From contig NC_086386.1 of NCBI RefSeq assembly GCF_036588685.1, positions 3,212,710 through 3,276,709 of the forward strand: 64,000 nucleotides of DNA, written 5' to 3'. How positions within the stretch are numbered: position 1 is the first letter of the stretch; every line of letters begins with the position of its first letter. Source of the DNA: Mytilus trossulus. Its lineage: Eukaryota; Mollusca; Bivalvia; Mytilida; Mytilidae. The notes beneath the pieces are model-generated. The model was not told the DNA's origin and did not search any database. It saw only the letters and a list, made by a program, of their open reading frames with translations. A program made the position numbers and the translations under genes. Shown here one piece after another: positions 46,301-57,600 of the stretch.

Positions 46301-46687
46301 CATTCAGCAGATATTCATGAATATTCATCTACTCATAAAATTGATGATTCGTCGGAATCAGATACACAAACGATGGGATCCGGTTATTTGAATCCATATC
46401 AACCAATCGTTCTCGACACTGATTTACATGAGTATAAATCTGTCCTGAAGTGTTCAGACGGATTAGATTCCACGATATCAAATGCCTGTACCAACTACAT
46501 GGGAAATGAATTTCCTGCTCCGTACCAAGGTATGAGATCAGAAACTGATCCAGATGAGTACAAATCGATCAGTAACACTAAAACAACAGATATAGTTTCA
46601 AACATTTTGGATACTTTAACTGATGATTCGGTTGAAAAGTTCCAAGTCGAAAACGACGAGAGTTCGAGTTATGTGCAGATGGAGTAA
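43325..46687 (+). CDS. MEGF-like (EGF-type) transmembrane receptor, 5'-partial
   Basis: Four exons with matching phases: 43325-43430, 44888-44949, 45344-45520 and 45807-46687. At least 408 residues. Exons 1-2 form an EGF-like module (CPRGFFGKGCLKKCDCN … RCNHIKGC). Exon 3 is a Ser/Thr-rich stalk. Exon 4 starts with one transmembrane helix (about residues 122-141) followed by a KHRYKR stop-transfer run and a tail of about 265 residues. The tail has YEEI (183), YVQP, YLTP, YLNPYQPI twice (272 and 309) and ends SYVQME. In known families these recruit Src, Crk, Grb2 and PI3K SH2 domains. The signal exon and any further EGF exons were not found upstream. Scavenger or engulfment function like MEGF10/Draper is a possibility only. 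Confidence 0.8.
43560..43725 (-). mobile_element. PLE clade-2 3'-end fragment in an intron
   Basis: AACGATACCAGAGAAATAGTC, AAATAAACTGACAACGCCATG and AAACTAAAGAATAAG. A diverged copy of 37864-38115, inside the first visible intron of the MEGF-like gene. Confidence 0.55.
43728..43970 (-). mobile_element. PLE-type 3'-end fragment in an intron
   Basis: GAAGATGTGGTATGATTTTC, CGGCCTTCACCACTGAGC, CATACCGCATAGTCAGCTATAA and AACATAAACAAACAACAACCACT mirror 32.83-33.15 kb. Confidence 0.55.
44384..44545. repeat. Minisatellite, unit about 37 bp, 4 copies
   Basis: ATATGAATAAGGAAGACGCCAATGTATATACATA-type units occur near 44386, 44422, 44458 and 44495. It lies in an intron of the MEGF-like gene. Confidence 0.8.
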
Positions 46688-47399
46688 ATTTCAAATAACC
46701 ATAAAGATTCACGAATCAATGCAAACCAAAAGTTGAAAAAACGAATTGTGGATTTTGTTTGAATCAGATAAAACGTTGATAAATCAAATTCACATTTATA
46801 TAAGTTTAAGGAACATTCGATCGTCTTTAGTTAATTAATTATATTTTTAGGAACAGGGCAGCCTGGTTAGTCACATATCAGAACTGAATCAAGTCAGGAA
46901 TATAACAGTTGTTTTTCACTCGTTTTGCATGTTAATAACGTTTGGGTTTGTCAGTATTTATGCATGTTATGGACGTCCCCTTTTGTAAATTGTATTGTAG
47001 CTTTGTATTTGCATTTAATATTTTTAAAGGAAGATAATTTATAGGCATAAGAAATCATTGTTAAACTTTCGACTTATGCATATGACTATCGTTTTGTATT
47101 TTTTATCTCTCTTGCAGTAGGTGGATTGAAATAAGATATAGATATGAAAAACAAAAATAGAATATAATGTTCATTTTGTTTTGTATTTCATCTTTTCTTA
47201 TATTTGATTTGTGGAATCTAGAAGTTACGTATCTGTATATATTATATAATTATCAAACAAAAAATATTATACCATAGAAAATTTATATACTGATATGAAC
47301 AAGCAAAATATTTTTAACGGAGCTATGTCGTGTAAAACATGCATTTTCATAGATTGAACAAGTCTACATTTGTGCTGTAGTAAGTAATATAGCAAAATA

Positions 47400-47873
47400 G
47401 ATCATGAGGATCACTAGAGTTTAATGAATCATGAGGATCACTAGACTTTAATGGATCATGAGGATCACTAGAGTTTAATTGATCATGAGGATCACTAGAC
47501 TTTAATGGATCATGAGGATCACTAGACTTTAATGGATCATGAGGATCACTAGACTTTAATTGATCATGAGGATCACTAGACTTTAATGTATCATGAGGAT
47601 CACTAGACTTTAATGGATCATGAGGATCACTAGACTTTAATGGATCATGAGGATCACTAGACTTTAATAAATCATGAGGATCAGTAGACTTTAATGGATC
47701 ATGAGGATCACTAGACTTTAATGGATCATGAGGATCACTAGACTTTAATGGATCATGAGGATCACTAGACTTTAATGGATCATGAGGATCTAGGATCATG
47801 AGGATCACTAGACTTTAATGGATCATGAGGATCACTAGACTTTAATAAATCATGAGGATCACTAGACTTTAAT
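47400..47873. repeat. Minisatellite, 27-bp unit, about 17 copies
   Basis: Unit GATCATGAGGATCACTAGAC + TTTAATG. A partial unit breaks the register near 47790. Because 27 is a multiple of three, the minus strand stays open as a DPHDPLKSS repeat. I do not call it a gene: the reading frame has no other content. Confidence 0.9.
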
Positions 47874-48127
47874 CAATATTTGAATAACTAATCATTATAC
47901 TTTTGTTAAAAGAGAATTTTTGAAAACAACAACCTTCTTATTTACATTTGCTTTTCATTCATTTAATACAAATTTAAAAAAAAAAATTTCAAGATAAGAA
48001 TAAAACAGATATGTTTTTATTATACCATTTTAAAACGAACTTTACGTTTGAAGTTTTTCCTGAAATTAGGTATTTTAGTTATTTTTGCCAGTCATTCATT
48101 TTCATTCGTTCAAACGAATGAATACTG

Positions 48128-48375
48128 AATTAAAGGCAACAGTAGTATACCGCTGTTCAAAACTCATAAATCTATGGACAAAAAACGAAATCGGGGTAAC
48201 AAACTAAAACCGAGGGAAACGCATTAAATATAAGAGGAGAACAACGACATAACACTAAAATGTAATACACATAGACACAATTCCACGAGAATAACAAATA
48301 TAACATATATATAACATCAAAACCAAATACATGAATTTGGAATAGACAAGTACCGTGACACTTACTCTCTAGGAT
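48128..48375 (-). repeat. Abundant dispersed repeat (CAACAGTAGTATACCGC family)
   Basis: GGCAACAGTAGTATACCGCTG, CTCATAAATCTATGGACAAAAA, GTAACAAACTAAAACCGAGGG and ATACATGAATTTGG. Reverse orientation of the copy at 58.11-58.48 kb. Confidence 0.6.
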
Positions 48376-48580
48376 CACAACGTGTTTGTCTAAATCATCT
48401 TATATTTATAAAAAAAAGTCTGATTATCGTAATTACAGATATAATCTTCTAGCCTAAACAAAGTTAAAATTTAGATCAGGGGTCATGACATAAGATAAAA
48501 CAGATAAAATCAGCTTGTAGAGTCATTCTTACATGTAAACCGGCTGTAATTTCACATGCACTGTTTTAACACGCACAAAA

Positions 48581-48620
48581 ATGTATAGAATATCCCTGTC
48601 TTTTCTTATTGTGATAGTTG
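48581..48620 (+). CDS. Orphan signal-peptide exon
   Basis: ATG followed by MYRISLSFLIVIV and a consensus donor (TTG|GTAAGT), phase 1. It looks like exon 1 of a secreted or membrane protein. No in-phase partner was identified. The TCAF-like gene's first visible exon at 54660 needs a different phase, so they do not join directly. It could be a leftover of a duplicated receptor gene. Confidence 0.35.
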
Positions 48621-49109
48621 GTAAGTATTACTTTCTTATAATGGAAAGAAAGGAGGAATTCGTTGTGTTCGTTTTATTTTATGGATATTTCTCCTAATCG
48701 GTATGATAGAACGAATTTTTAACAGCAAACATTTTTAAACAAACTGAGGATTAAAAATGTCGATTAAATCTGATATTGGTTTTGGTTCTATATATTAGTT
48801 GGGAAATAAGCATAATCAAATTCCTTCAATGCAAATTGACTTTCAAAATATTAAAAGGTACCAATATAGATGCAAGAAGAAAGGGTTATTGCGAACTTTT
48901 TAAATGAACTCTTACAATTAACACCATGAGTGTTGACAGTAGTCTTTTCAAACATCGATTATTGTGTTGGGGTACATTCAATGTATAAATCAAGGTATTA
49001 ACCAAAGATCAAATTTGCATTTAAAATACGAGTATGGAGGAGATATAAACAATACGGATCAAGACAACTACGTTAATAATTTAACTGCTGGAGAACGTTA
49101 CGTACCCGA

Positions 49110-49410
49110 GGGTATCACCAGCCCAGTAGTCAACACTTCGGTGTTGACATGAATATCAATAATGTGATCATTTTTGGAAATTTCCTGTTAAAAAAACTTT
49201 TTCGAAAAACTAAAGATTTTCTTATCCCAGACATAGATCACCTTATATTTTATTCGTATTTGGCACACTATTTTGGAATTTAGGATCCTCAAAAAAAGTT
49301 ATATATGAAGCTATGTACTTATTTGGTTATATAACCTGTGTGATATAAGCGTCACTGATGAGTCTTATGTAGACTGGCGTACTAAATTATAATCCTGGTA
49401 CCATTGATAA
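49110..49410 (+). mobile_element. Retrozyme-like unit, 5'-truncated, with deleted hammerhead
   Basis: Starts CCCGAGGGTATCACCAGCCC, runs through CACTTCGGTGTTGACATGAA and TTCGAAAAACTAAAGATTTT, and ends with GCGTCACTGATGAGTCTTATGTAGAC|TGGCGTACTAAATTATAATC (49349-49381). The 12 bases containing GAAA and helix III are missing. Confidence 0.7.
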
Positions 49411-49464
49411 TCATATATACAACCAAAAACAGTTGAGTTGTTCAATGATAGGAGGACAAACTTA

Positions 49465-49562
49465 CCCATTTGAGAATAGAACTCATCCATTCAAGAATGG
49501 AACTCACCCATTTAAGAATAGAACTCACCCATTTTAGAATTGAACTCATCAATTTAAGAATG
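49465..49562. repeat. Minisatellite, 21-bp unit, about 5 copies
   Basis: AACTCACCCATTTAAGAATAG-type units at 49465-49562, with single-base variation. Confidence 0.8.
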
Positions 49563-49649
49563 TTAGGGTAGAATAGAAAAATGCAGTTAGTCGACGGGAT
49601 AAGCACAGCAGCATGACAAAACATGCGAAAGACTACTGAACATGTCTTT

Positions 49650-50098
49650 TCCTTTTGTTATTTGAGGTCCCCAAGAGTGACTGGGGTATAGAAATATGGT
49701 CACTTGGTCTTCTCCCGACTGGCAGTAAAACGCTTGCCGAAGTGGGGTGTCCGTTTGCCTGTGCGGGATGTATCAAGTTCGCAGTCACGTCCGGTCAGAA
49801 GGGGGACGTTAAATCCGATGCCTCGTGTGAAGAGAGTGCCACGCTCTTTGCACGTTAAGAACCCTTTCAACAACTCTTTTGAGGGGTCCGTAGGTAGCCT
49901 GTTGTAAGGCAAATTTTCTGTCCCTATCCACGATACCCTCATCTTCCAGTGACAGTCCAAATTTCCCCGACCATCGTCCCAGATGGCCTCTATCGTATCA
50001 ACCTACCTATTGTATTTATTGTGAACTTGTTATCGTCCTGAATATGCATGAAATATTTGCCACTGGACGTTAAGCAACAATCAATCAATCAATCAATA
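49650..50098 (+). mobile_element. GC-richer retroposon-like repeat with (CAAT)n tail
   Basis: A less AT-rich block (CTCCCGACTGGCAGTAAAAC, GTGGGGTGTCCGTTTGCC, GTGCCACGCTCTTTGCACG) ends with GAATATGCATGAAATATTTG, CCACTGGACGTTAAGCAA and (CAAT)4 at 50078-50098. The tail is also at 7685-7745. Likely a SINE or LINE 3' end; no protein was recognised. Confidence 0.55.
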
Positions 50099-50149
50099 TT
50101 ATTTGAGGAACATATACGCGCATCAACCTATGTCATAAAACGCATTCTT

Positions 50150-50505
50150 AGTTTAGTTTAAACATATTTATTTATAGTGGATTGGGAAACAAGTTTTGCG
50201 ACTTATATTAATCCCTTTCCACTTTGCGGGTGCGAGTGCTTCCTTGTAGTGGCATTAGCCTACTCTTTTTCAAAATCTACAAGGGTTTCTTTAACGTGCC
50301 AGAGATATGGCTCTCTCTTAACACGGGTCAGCCATTTATTGTTCACTTCCGACGGATTATCATCGTTTCCTCAAGACCATACTCGCAAATAGTGTCGAGG
50401 AAGCCGAAAATTGGGTTCCTGAAATTTTCATCCTTAACGGGAATCGAACCAGGTACCTTTGTGTTAATAGTCCGATGCACTTACAACTACATCACGGCTC
50501 AACGT
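50150..50505 (-). mobile_element. tRNA-headed SINE
   Basis: On the minus strand it starts near 50500 with GAGCCGTGATGTAGTTG (A-box-like) and, about 50 bp on, GGTTCGATTCCCG (a canonical B box). The body reaches AATCCACTATAAATAAATATG and a TTTAAACTAAAC tail near 50155. The 3' half matches 28165-28262. The A box is diverged. Confidence 0.7.
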
Positions 50506-50699
50506 ATTCTTTCCACGTACCCCCTGTCATAGGTATCACGGATAAGCTGACAGGCAGTGTCAAGCGGTGCCAAGTAACCCTTAAATATTCAAAAGCACAT
50601 GCATCCATCATACAAACGGAAGCGCAACAGAAAAAGTATTAAACAATGTCACTACGTAATGATTGTTGATAGTACAGACCTTCTAAAATTCAAACTGAC

Positions 50700-50970
50700 C
50701 ATTATTCCATGCGTTCATCGTGTATCGTGCGTGTTGCGTGCTTGCATCGTGCGTGCATCGTGCGTGTACCAATCGTGCGTTCATCATTCATCGTTCCGTG
50801 TATTTTCCGTGTAACGTGCGTGCATCGTGTATTCTTAATCGTGTATCGTGCGTGTATCGTGCGCTCATCAATCATTCATTTTTAACCGGGTATCGTGCGT
50901 GTATCGTGCGTTCATCAATCATTTATTCTTAACCGTGTATCGTGCGTTCGTCAATCGTGTATAATTGTGT
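50700..50970. repeat. Degenerate minisatellite of CGTGCGTGTATCGTGCG units
   Basis: ATCGTGCGTG words of 10-12 bp are grouped into longer units with TCATCAATCATT(C/T)ATT and TTAACCG. Open frames full of Cys, Val and Arg across it are artefacts of the repeat. Confidence 0.75.
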
Positions 50971-51234
50971 ATATATCAGATAACGTGCATTTGTCAAACG
51001 TTCATCTCTAATTGTGTAGCCTTCATACATTGCGGTTTTTATATGATAGTCGGTTGTAGAGCTCACCAAAGCTTATATTTTTTCTCACGGTTAAAGTATA
51101 TATTTGTTCCGACTTTAAATAAAACTGACAGTCATGCTTACTTTCTTGTGAACACTTAATTAACATCATCGTACATAATTTAATACAGATTCATGACTTT
51201 TTGTGTAAACATTTTATCATCTGTAAATGAACCA

Positions 51235-51735
51235 TGAAAATGAGGTCAAGGTCAGATGACACCTGCCAGTTGGACATGTACACCTTACAGTGCTTCCATA
51301 CACCGAATATACTAGACCTATTGCTTATAGTATCTCAGATATGGACTTGACCACCAAAACTTAACCTTGTTCACTGATCCATGAAATGAGATCGAGGTTA
51401 AGTGAAAACTGTCTGACGGGCAAGAGGACCTTGCAAGGTACGCACATACCAAAAATAGTTATCCTATTATTTATAATAAGAGAGAATTTAACATAACAAA
51501 AAACCAAGTAGTCACTGAACCATGAAAATGAGGTCAAGGACATTGGACATGTGACTGACGGAAACTTCGTAACATGAGGCATCCATATACAAAGTATGAA
51601 GCATCCAGGTCTCCCACCTTCTAAAATATAAAGCGTTTAAGAAGTGAGCTAACACCACCGCAGCCGCCGCCGGATCACTATCCCTATGTCGAGCTTTCTG
51701 CGACAAAACTCGCAGGATCGACAAAAATTAAAGAA
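51235..51735 (+). repeat. Dispersed bivalve repeat with GCCGCCGCCGG end
   Basis: ACCATGAAAATGAGGTCAAGG occurs twice (51231, 51520), with CACTGATCCATGAAATGA between. The repeat ends with CACCGCAGCCGCCGCCGG, ATCACTATCCCTATGTCGAG and TTTCTGCGACAAAACTCGC. Related to 9.85-10.18 kb and 1.55 kb. Confidence 0.6.
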
Positions 51736-51949
51736 CCAATCAATCCTGTATTCATTCAATTCCCATTCGTTATACTATAACACCAAATAACGAATATTCC
51801 AACTCGGGAGGCAAATGGATAGATGCTAAGAGTTGCATAAGGAAGATGGTTTACGGTCCTAATGGTGAATCCAAACTTCAATATTTGTTTATTACATAAA
51901 AAAACTCACATAAATTAAACCACGATCATGGGTTGTATACGTTTGAACG

Positions 51950-52535
51950 ACAATACAGTTGTCCGTCTAAAAACTAAAAAACTAAAAACCGTTTACTTCA
52001 CAATAGATGATTTCAACTTCCCAATTGTGAAATTTTCATTTCTGAGTATCAAGATTCCAGCAGCACCTTTATACGTAGTATATATTTCCACATTGATACA
52101 ATATTTCCAGACTTGTATTCCTTATCATGACTGCTTTGATAGAGGGTTTGCTGCTCACAATGGAGCTATCAAACAAAGAGTTTCAAATGGTGAAGTTAAA
52201 ATTATCTTTTTGAAATTTTTGTTAAATTTGAGTTAGTTAACTGTTATCATATATTCGTGTCAAAGATGATACAAGATATGTTCATAATATGGTAATGCCG
52301 TAACTATAACCCCGTTTCTATTTTCACGAACGTGACATACCGAATAAGACGTGTGAAAGGGTTTATACTATCATGCACAACAAAATGGGTGCAACATGTG
52401 GAGGAGTGGTGATGTTCTTGTTGCTTTTTCTGTAGTTTACTTTGTTTTGTTTTCAGTACCATGTTGTGTCTATTTGTTTTTTGTTAGCCATCGCGTTGTC
52501 AGTTTATACGAGTTTGAATTTCTCCCTATGTTTTG
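51950..52535 (+). pseudogene. PLE clade-2 remnant: RT C-terminal part plus 3' tail
   Basis: One frame (to 52236) reads DDFNFPIVKFSF, IPAAPLYVVYIS, then FDRG, the post-motif-C region of PLE RTs, with several substitutions. From about 52270 the family tail follows (CGTGACATACCGAATAAG, GGTGCAACATGTGGAGG, CCATCGCGTTGTCAGTTTAT). It is 5'-truncated. This copy links the abundant tail at 37.87 kb to an RT. Confidence 0.6.
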
Positions 52536-52539
52536 TACA

Positions 52540-54650
52540 ATATCAAAAGGTAAGATATGCAAGATAATATAATTTAATCGTAACAACTTCTTGGTCTGTT
52601 TTACTGTTTAAAATATAAAAATACAGGTTCTAAAAATTTAAAGAAAACACGAATTTTGAACTATACGGACCCTTAATAAGGATGTACGTTTTACACGAAT
52701 ACTGCTATACCATTTGTATGAGGACGAACGAGTTTAATAGATACTACATAAGGTTTACGGTAATCATCAAGTGTTATCCTGGTGTGTCTATTCTTTTAGT
52801 CACTCATAAGCTTAATCATTTAAGTACATATTCCGTTTGTCATTATGGGTCCTCTTATCGTCAATGAGCGAGCTGTATAATTTTAGAAAATGTTAGGAGT
52901 ATGACAGTTGTTATGCATTCGTATATTATGTTTGAGCTTTTCATTTAGCAACCTGCTTAGGGACATTCCGTTTAGACCTAAATTTCTTTACTGATGTATA
53001 AGCTTTATAAATGCTTCGGTACTTATACATCTTGTAATATTCCTGCCAATTGCACAACTGGATTATTGACGAAAAGAGAACATATAATGATAAACGGAAG
53101 TTGTACATAAATAATTTTTGATAACTATACTATCATTAATTATAGGACGAGTTGAACTTCAAGGTTTTAATTTGTTCACCACAGATATATCGGATTGCTA
53201 AAAAGTGACACACTTGTCACATATCAGTACACGTTTTTATTTTTTAGAATCGATTGTGCATTGTTCCGTAAGTAAATATATATATCTGAGTGCCATATAA
53301 TAGTATGAAAGATATGTGTATTGTTCAGGTTACTCGATATAATAAATAACTTTGTCAGATACATCGTTTTCAATATTGAACTCGACGTTCTTGATATTGA
53401 CAAAATCACACAATAAAATTGACATCATAATCCAACAGCTGTTGATATCATCATTTCATGTAAACATTCAGTTTACTGTGTATTATCTGTATAAGACTTT
53501 TGTAAGGTATGTTATAGTTTTATCTACTGGTGTCGGTATTTATATATATATATGTTAAAGCAAATTTACAGATCTAACATTGTATGGTTGATGTTTAGGT
53601 GAGTTACATATATATATTTATACATGTATATATAAATAGAATTACATTTCAAAATAATCTTAAAGTCCTTAAATTCTCTACATTTTTCTGCAACCGGTTT
53701 CACATCTTTGTGATAATCATGGATGAATATAATTACTGGTAACGTACATCACGATAAAACGTGTTCCTAACAGAAAGTTATTTATAATTAAAATGGTAAA
53801 AATGAGAAGTTCGCAAAGACCAAGCATAAATTATTAAATATTAAATAGCACAAGCCACAAACTAAAGATGACCGTGCTGCTGATACATGTAGGTAGCGAT
53901 TCCATTACTTTAGTTGCTTTTGTTGTAATACTCAAGGGGGAACTCAATATATTACCGCAATGGGCGAAGTTACAGTAGGGGTAAACATTCATGAAAAGGT
54001 TTTCTGCATTACTGTTCATGGGATTTAACCTTTATAAATGTTACGGAAATTGCTAAGTAAAAGTATTGTTTAGTGCATAAGATAGGTTAACGTGGTGAAC
54101 TGTTCTCAATTGCAAGACAAATATGATACAAGGGTTGTTAATAGAATGTTTTTAATTTAATTATAAAGTCTACACACAGTAGTATCAAGACCTAATTTTT
54201 TTTTAATTTATATAAAAAAAAATACTTCATATGTGCTCATATTGTTATGAAATGCGATTAATCAAGAAAGTTAGATTAATTTCTTTAACATTTGTGTCAC
54301 AATATCGTGAAATATGTACCATTTTACTGAAAACGACGAAAACTGCAGAGATTTCAACCGTATCATTTCTTACAAAAACAAATTATTATGTATTTGGTCT
54401 TCAGGCTTTTTCACATTTTGTTTTTATGTTGACCACCAAAATAGAAGAATTAATTATATATGTATGAATATATTCTTATACATTGAAACTTCATCTGTAT
54501 TTCGAAAACTTGGGAATAATGATTATAAGGAATAATAGTATTTGTAAAAGAATGTTTAAAAGTAAAACATATTAGCCAATAACCTCTCGATTATAAATAT
54601 CCTGATTTCATAATAGTATTTTTATAATATTTATTATTTTTGGTAAAAGG
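52540..54650. other. AT-rich stretch upstream of the TCAF-like gene
   Basis: No exon with good splice sites was seen. There are short AT dinucleotide runs near 53280 and 53540-53640. It presumably contains the promoter and any 5' non-coding exon of the gene starting at 54660. Confidence 0.4.
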
Positions 54651-54659
54651 ACAATTGAA

Positions 54660-57600
54660 ATGAAGGACTGGAAAAGAGAGATTCTGGACGGTGTTGACAT
54701 GGTATCATTTCCAGGCTGTGTCCCGGGAGTCATTTTTGTTTACGGAGAGAATTCACAAGCAATCCTTGCAAATAAGAGAGGACACGTTTTATGTGCGGCA
54801 GGTTTGTAATCTTAAAATTTATATTGCGCTGATTCTTCTACATGTTCTCTATTGAACAATGAACCCGATAAGTATATAACTGAGTGTTTCTGTATCTGGT
54901 TTTATTTCTATCAGTATTATACAAAATTCATTTTAAAAGGGTTTTACAATTATATTTTCCCTATGTAATTGTCACATTTGTTTTGATTTTTTTTTTGAGT
55001 ATTTTTAGTTTGTTCAACGTTATTAAAGTCGATGTGTGATGCTGGCATAGAGAACAATACAGATAACAATAAATCATTAAACCAATCAAAAGCGAGGAGG
55101 AATATGATAAAATCAACACTGATTATCAATAACATATGTTCCTCTGTTATCATCAATGATTTTTCTGAAAATACTGATACAAAACGACATCGCTATTTTT
55201 GTTGATATTTAATAATTATTGTACTAAATTTTTTTTTATTTGAGTTTGATAAGAACAATAACACATTCATATTTTATAGTGTATCTTTCTATGGCACATG
55301 CATGTTGTGATGTTTCACTAATGCACATGTCCCAAGTCAGGGACCTGATGTTCAGTGGTTGTCGTTTGTTTGTGTGGTTTATGGCTTTACAAATATTTGA
55401 TATGAGCGTCACTGATGGGTCTTATGTAGACGAAACGCGCGTCTGGCGTACAAAATTATAATCCTGGTACCATTGATAACTATTTAAACCACTGGGTCGA
55501 TGCCACTGGTGATGGACGTTTCGTCCCCGAGGGTATCACCAGCCCAGTAGTCAACACTTCTGTGTTGACATGAATATCAATGATGTGGTCTTTTTTATAA
55601 ATTTCCTGTTTACAAAACGTTGAATTTTTCGAAAAACTAAGGAATTTCTGATCCCAGGCATAGATTACCTTAGCCGTATTTGGCACTACTTTTTGGAATT
55701 TTGGTTCCTCAATGCTCTTCAACTTTGTACTCGTTTGGCTTTACAAATATTTGCTGAGTTTTATGTAGACGAAACGCGCGTCTAGCGTACAAAATTATAA
55801 TTGATAACTATTATAAGTGATTCTTCTTTATCTAAATAGATTAGACCGTTGTATTTCCTATTTGAATGTTTTTTTGTAAATGTAAACATTAACCAATTAT
55901 CATATAAGACTGTGCATTTTTTTCAGCTGAATATGGCAAAGGAAGAATAATTGTATTTTCGCACAATGTATTTGTTAACAGTTTTGGAATGAAAGAGACG
56001 AAACGTAAAAATAATCGATTCAACGAAAATATCAGAAATTGGATAACGAAAAACACAGACAAGGGAAATGAGATACCTTGTTTTTCTGATTACTTGAATA
56101 ACTTCGATGAGCTTCCTCCCGAATGTAGGATAATAACATGGAATGGACTGCCGGTTCGGACAGACGATAACAGTCTACTGAAATTACTTGATTGGGTAGA
56201 GAGAGGAGGTGGGTTGATATGTGGAGTGTGCCCATGGGGATTTGCAGAGGTTTATAAAATAGACGTGGAGAGTATACCACTTAACATCATCTTCAGGGCA
56301 ATAGGTATCGCTTATGCTGGGAAATTGATGTACAAGAATGATAGCGATTTAGCGGAACTTCTAGTAAAAGACAATATGGCGGATTATGCAAAGCCCAGTG
56401 ATCTAGTTTCAGCAATTAACAAGCACCCAGAAAAGATTAACAGATTAGGAGGATTAATACACAATGTAGTACACTTACCAGAGGAACTTTATATCAAACA
56501 CAAACCACATGTTGTGGAAATGATTCAGAAATTATCACCAGATAACGACCATATACCAACACGGAGTAAACCCGTTGAGTCACATGGCGCCAAAAAAGCT
56601 GCGATGCTGACGTGCGATATCATGATACGAGATGGCTTAGAAGGGAATGTAGTATTAGCAGAAGGAATTCATGAATTTCCTGGAACATTTGTAAATACAC
56701 CGGAAGTTCAATCTATCGAATTAGAATTTTCCTCACAGACACACAAATTTCATTCAACGGGATGTTACCTTCCCGCTGGTACTATTATGGAATTGTCGTG
56801 GAGCAAAACGAAAAAACCATGGAATATTATAATTGGTCTGCATGGTGACGAGCTTTACAATACTGATTCTAGGCTAAGACGATGGCCTAAGATCAGAATA
56901 AAGAAAGAGCTTAAAACAAAAGAATTGGGAAATTTTTCTTCAACACTACTTAACATTTGCAGTCCATTTGGAGGACTGATTTATTTACAGTCGCCTAAAA
57001 GTACAAAGGATAAATTGCAGTTAAAACTACACAATGTCGTACCTGCTCCAATATTTACCTACAAAACAGCAGATACATGGGAAACTGTAGAACGTTACAA
57101 GCCAGGGTTATGGTGTGATATCATTGGTGACAAGATAGCCTTGACCTTACCATCTGCGTCAGTAAGACAGCTCTCAGATCCAACAATGACGATGAAAGTT
57201 TGGGATTCTGTAGTATCTGCCCACATTGACCTACTTGGGAAGGATCCATCCAATGGTAGAGGACAATGGGTGGTAACAGATGAACAGCCGTCCATTGGTT
57301 ACATGCATTCTGGTTATCCAATCGTCACCCATCTAGACATGGCAGATCCTAATAAGGTTCGTTTCAGACATAATAGGTTCGTTTTAAAAATTGACAAGGA
57401 AAATGTGTTAGAACCTTTTTTTATACTCTGTACTTTTTTATCCTTTTTTTTAATTCAGTGTGATTCAAAAATAGGAAGTTATATTGAAGAGTGTCACTTT
57501 TTTATCTGCTCAAACGTCTGGCTACATGTAATCATTCTCAGGTTTGAAGGGGTTTGTGTTGCTCAGTTTTTATTTGTCTATGTTGTCCATGTTTTGGTCG

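Noticed and set aside
47347..47808. 153-codon minus-strand frame with DPHDPLKSS repeats as a protein gene
   Set aside because: It consists only of the 27-bp minisatellite plus a few flanking codons. No unique domain, splice context or start supports it.
50599..50932. Plus-strand cysteine-rich frames resembling a small secreted protein
   Set aside because: They come from the CGTGCGTGTAT minisatellite. The Cys/Val/Arg bias is a by-product of the repeat.
48581..54660. Joining the orphan signal exon to the TCAF-like gene
   Set aside because: The donor is phase 1 but the acceptor before 54660 would need phase 2; phase 1 gives an immediate stop. The C-terminal CaaX-type box also argues against a secreted protein.
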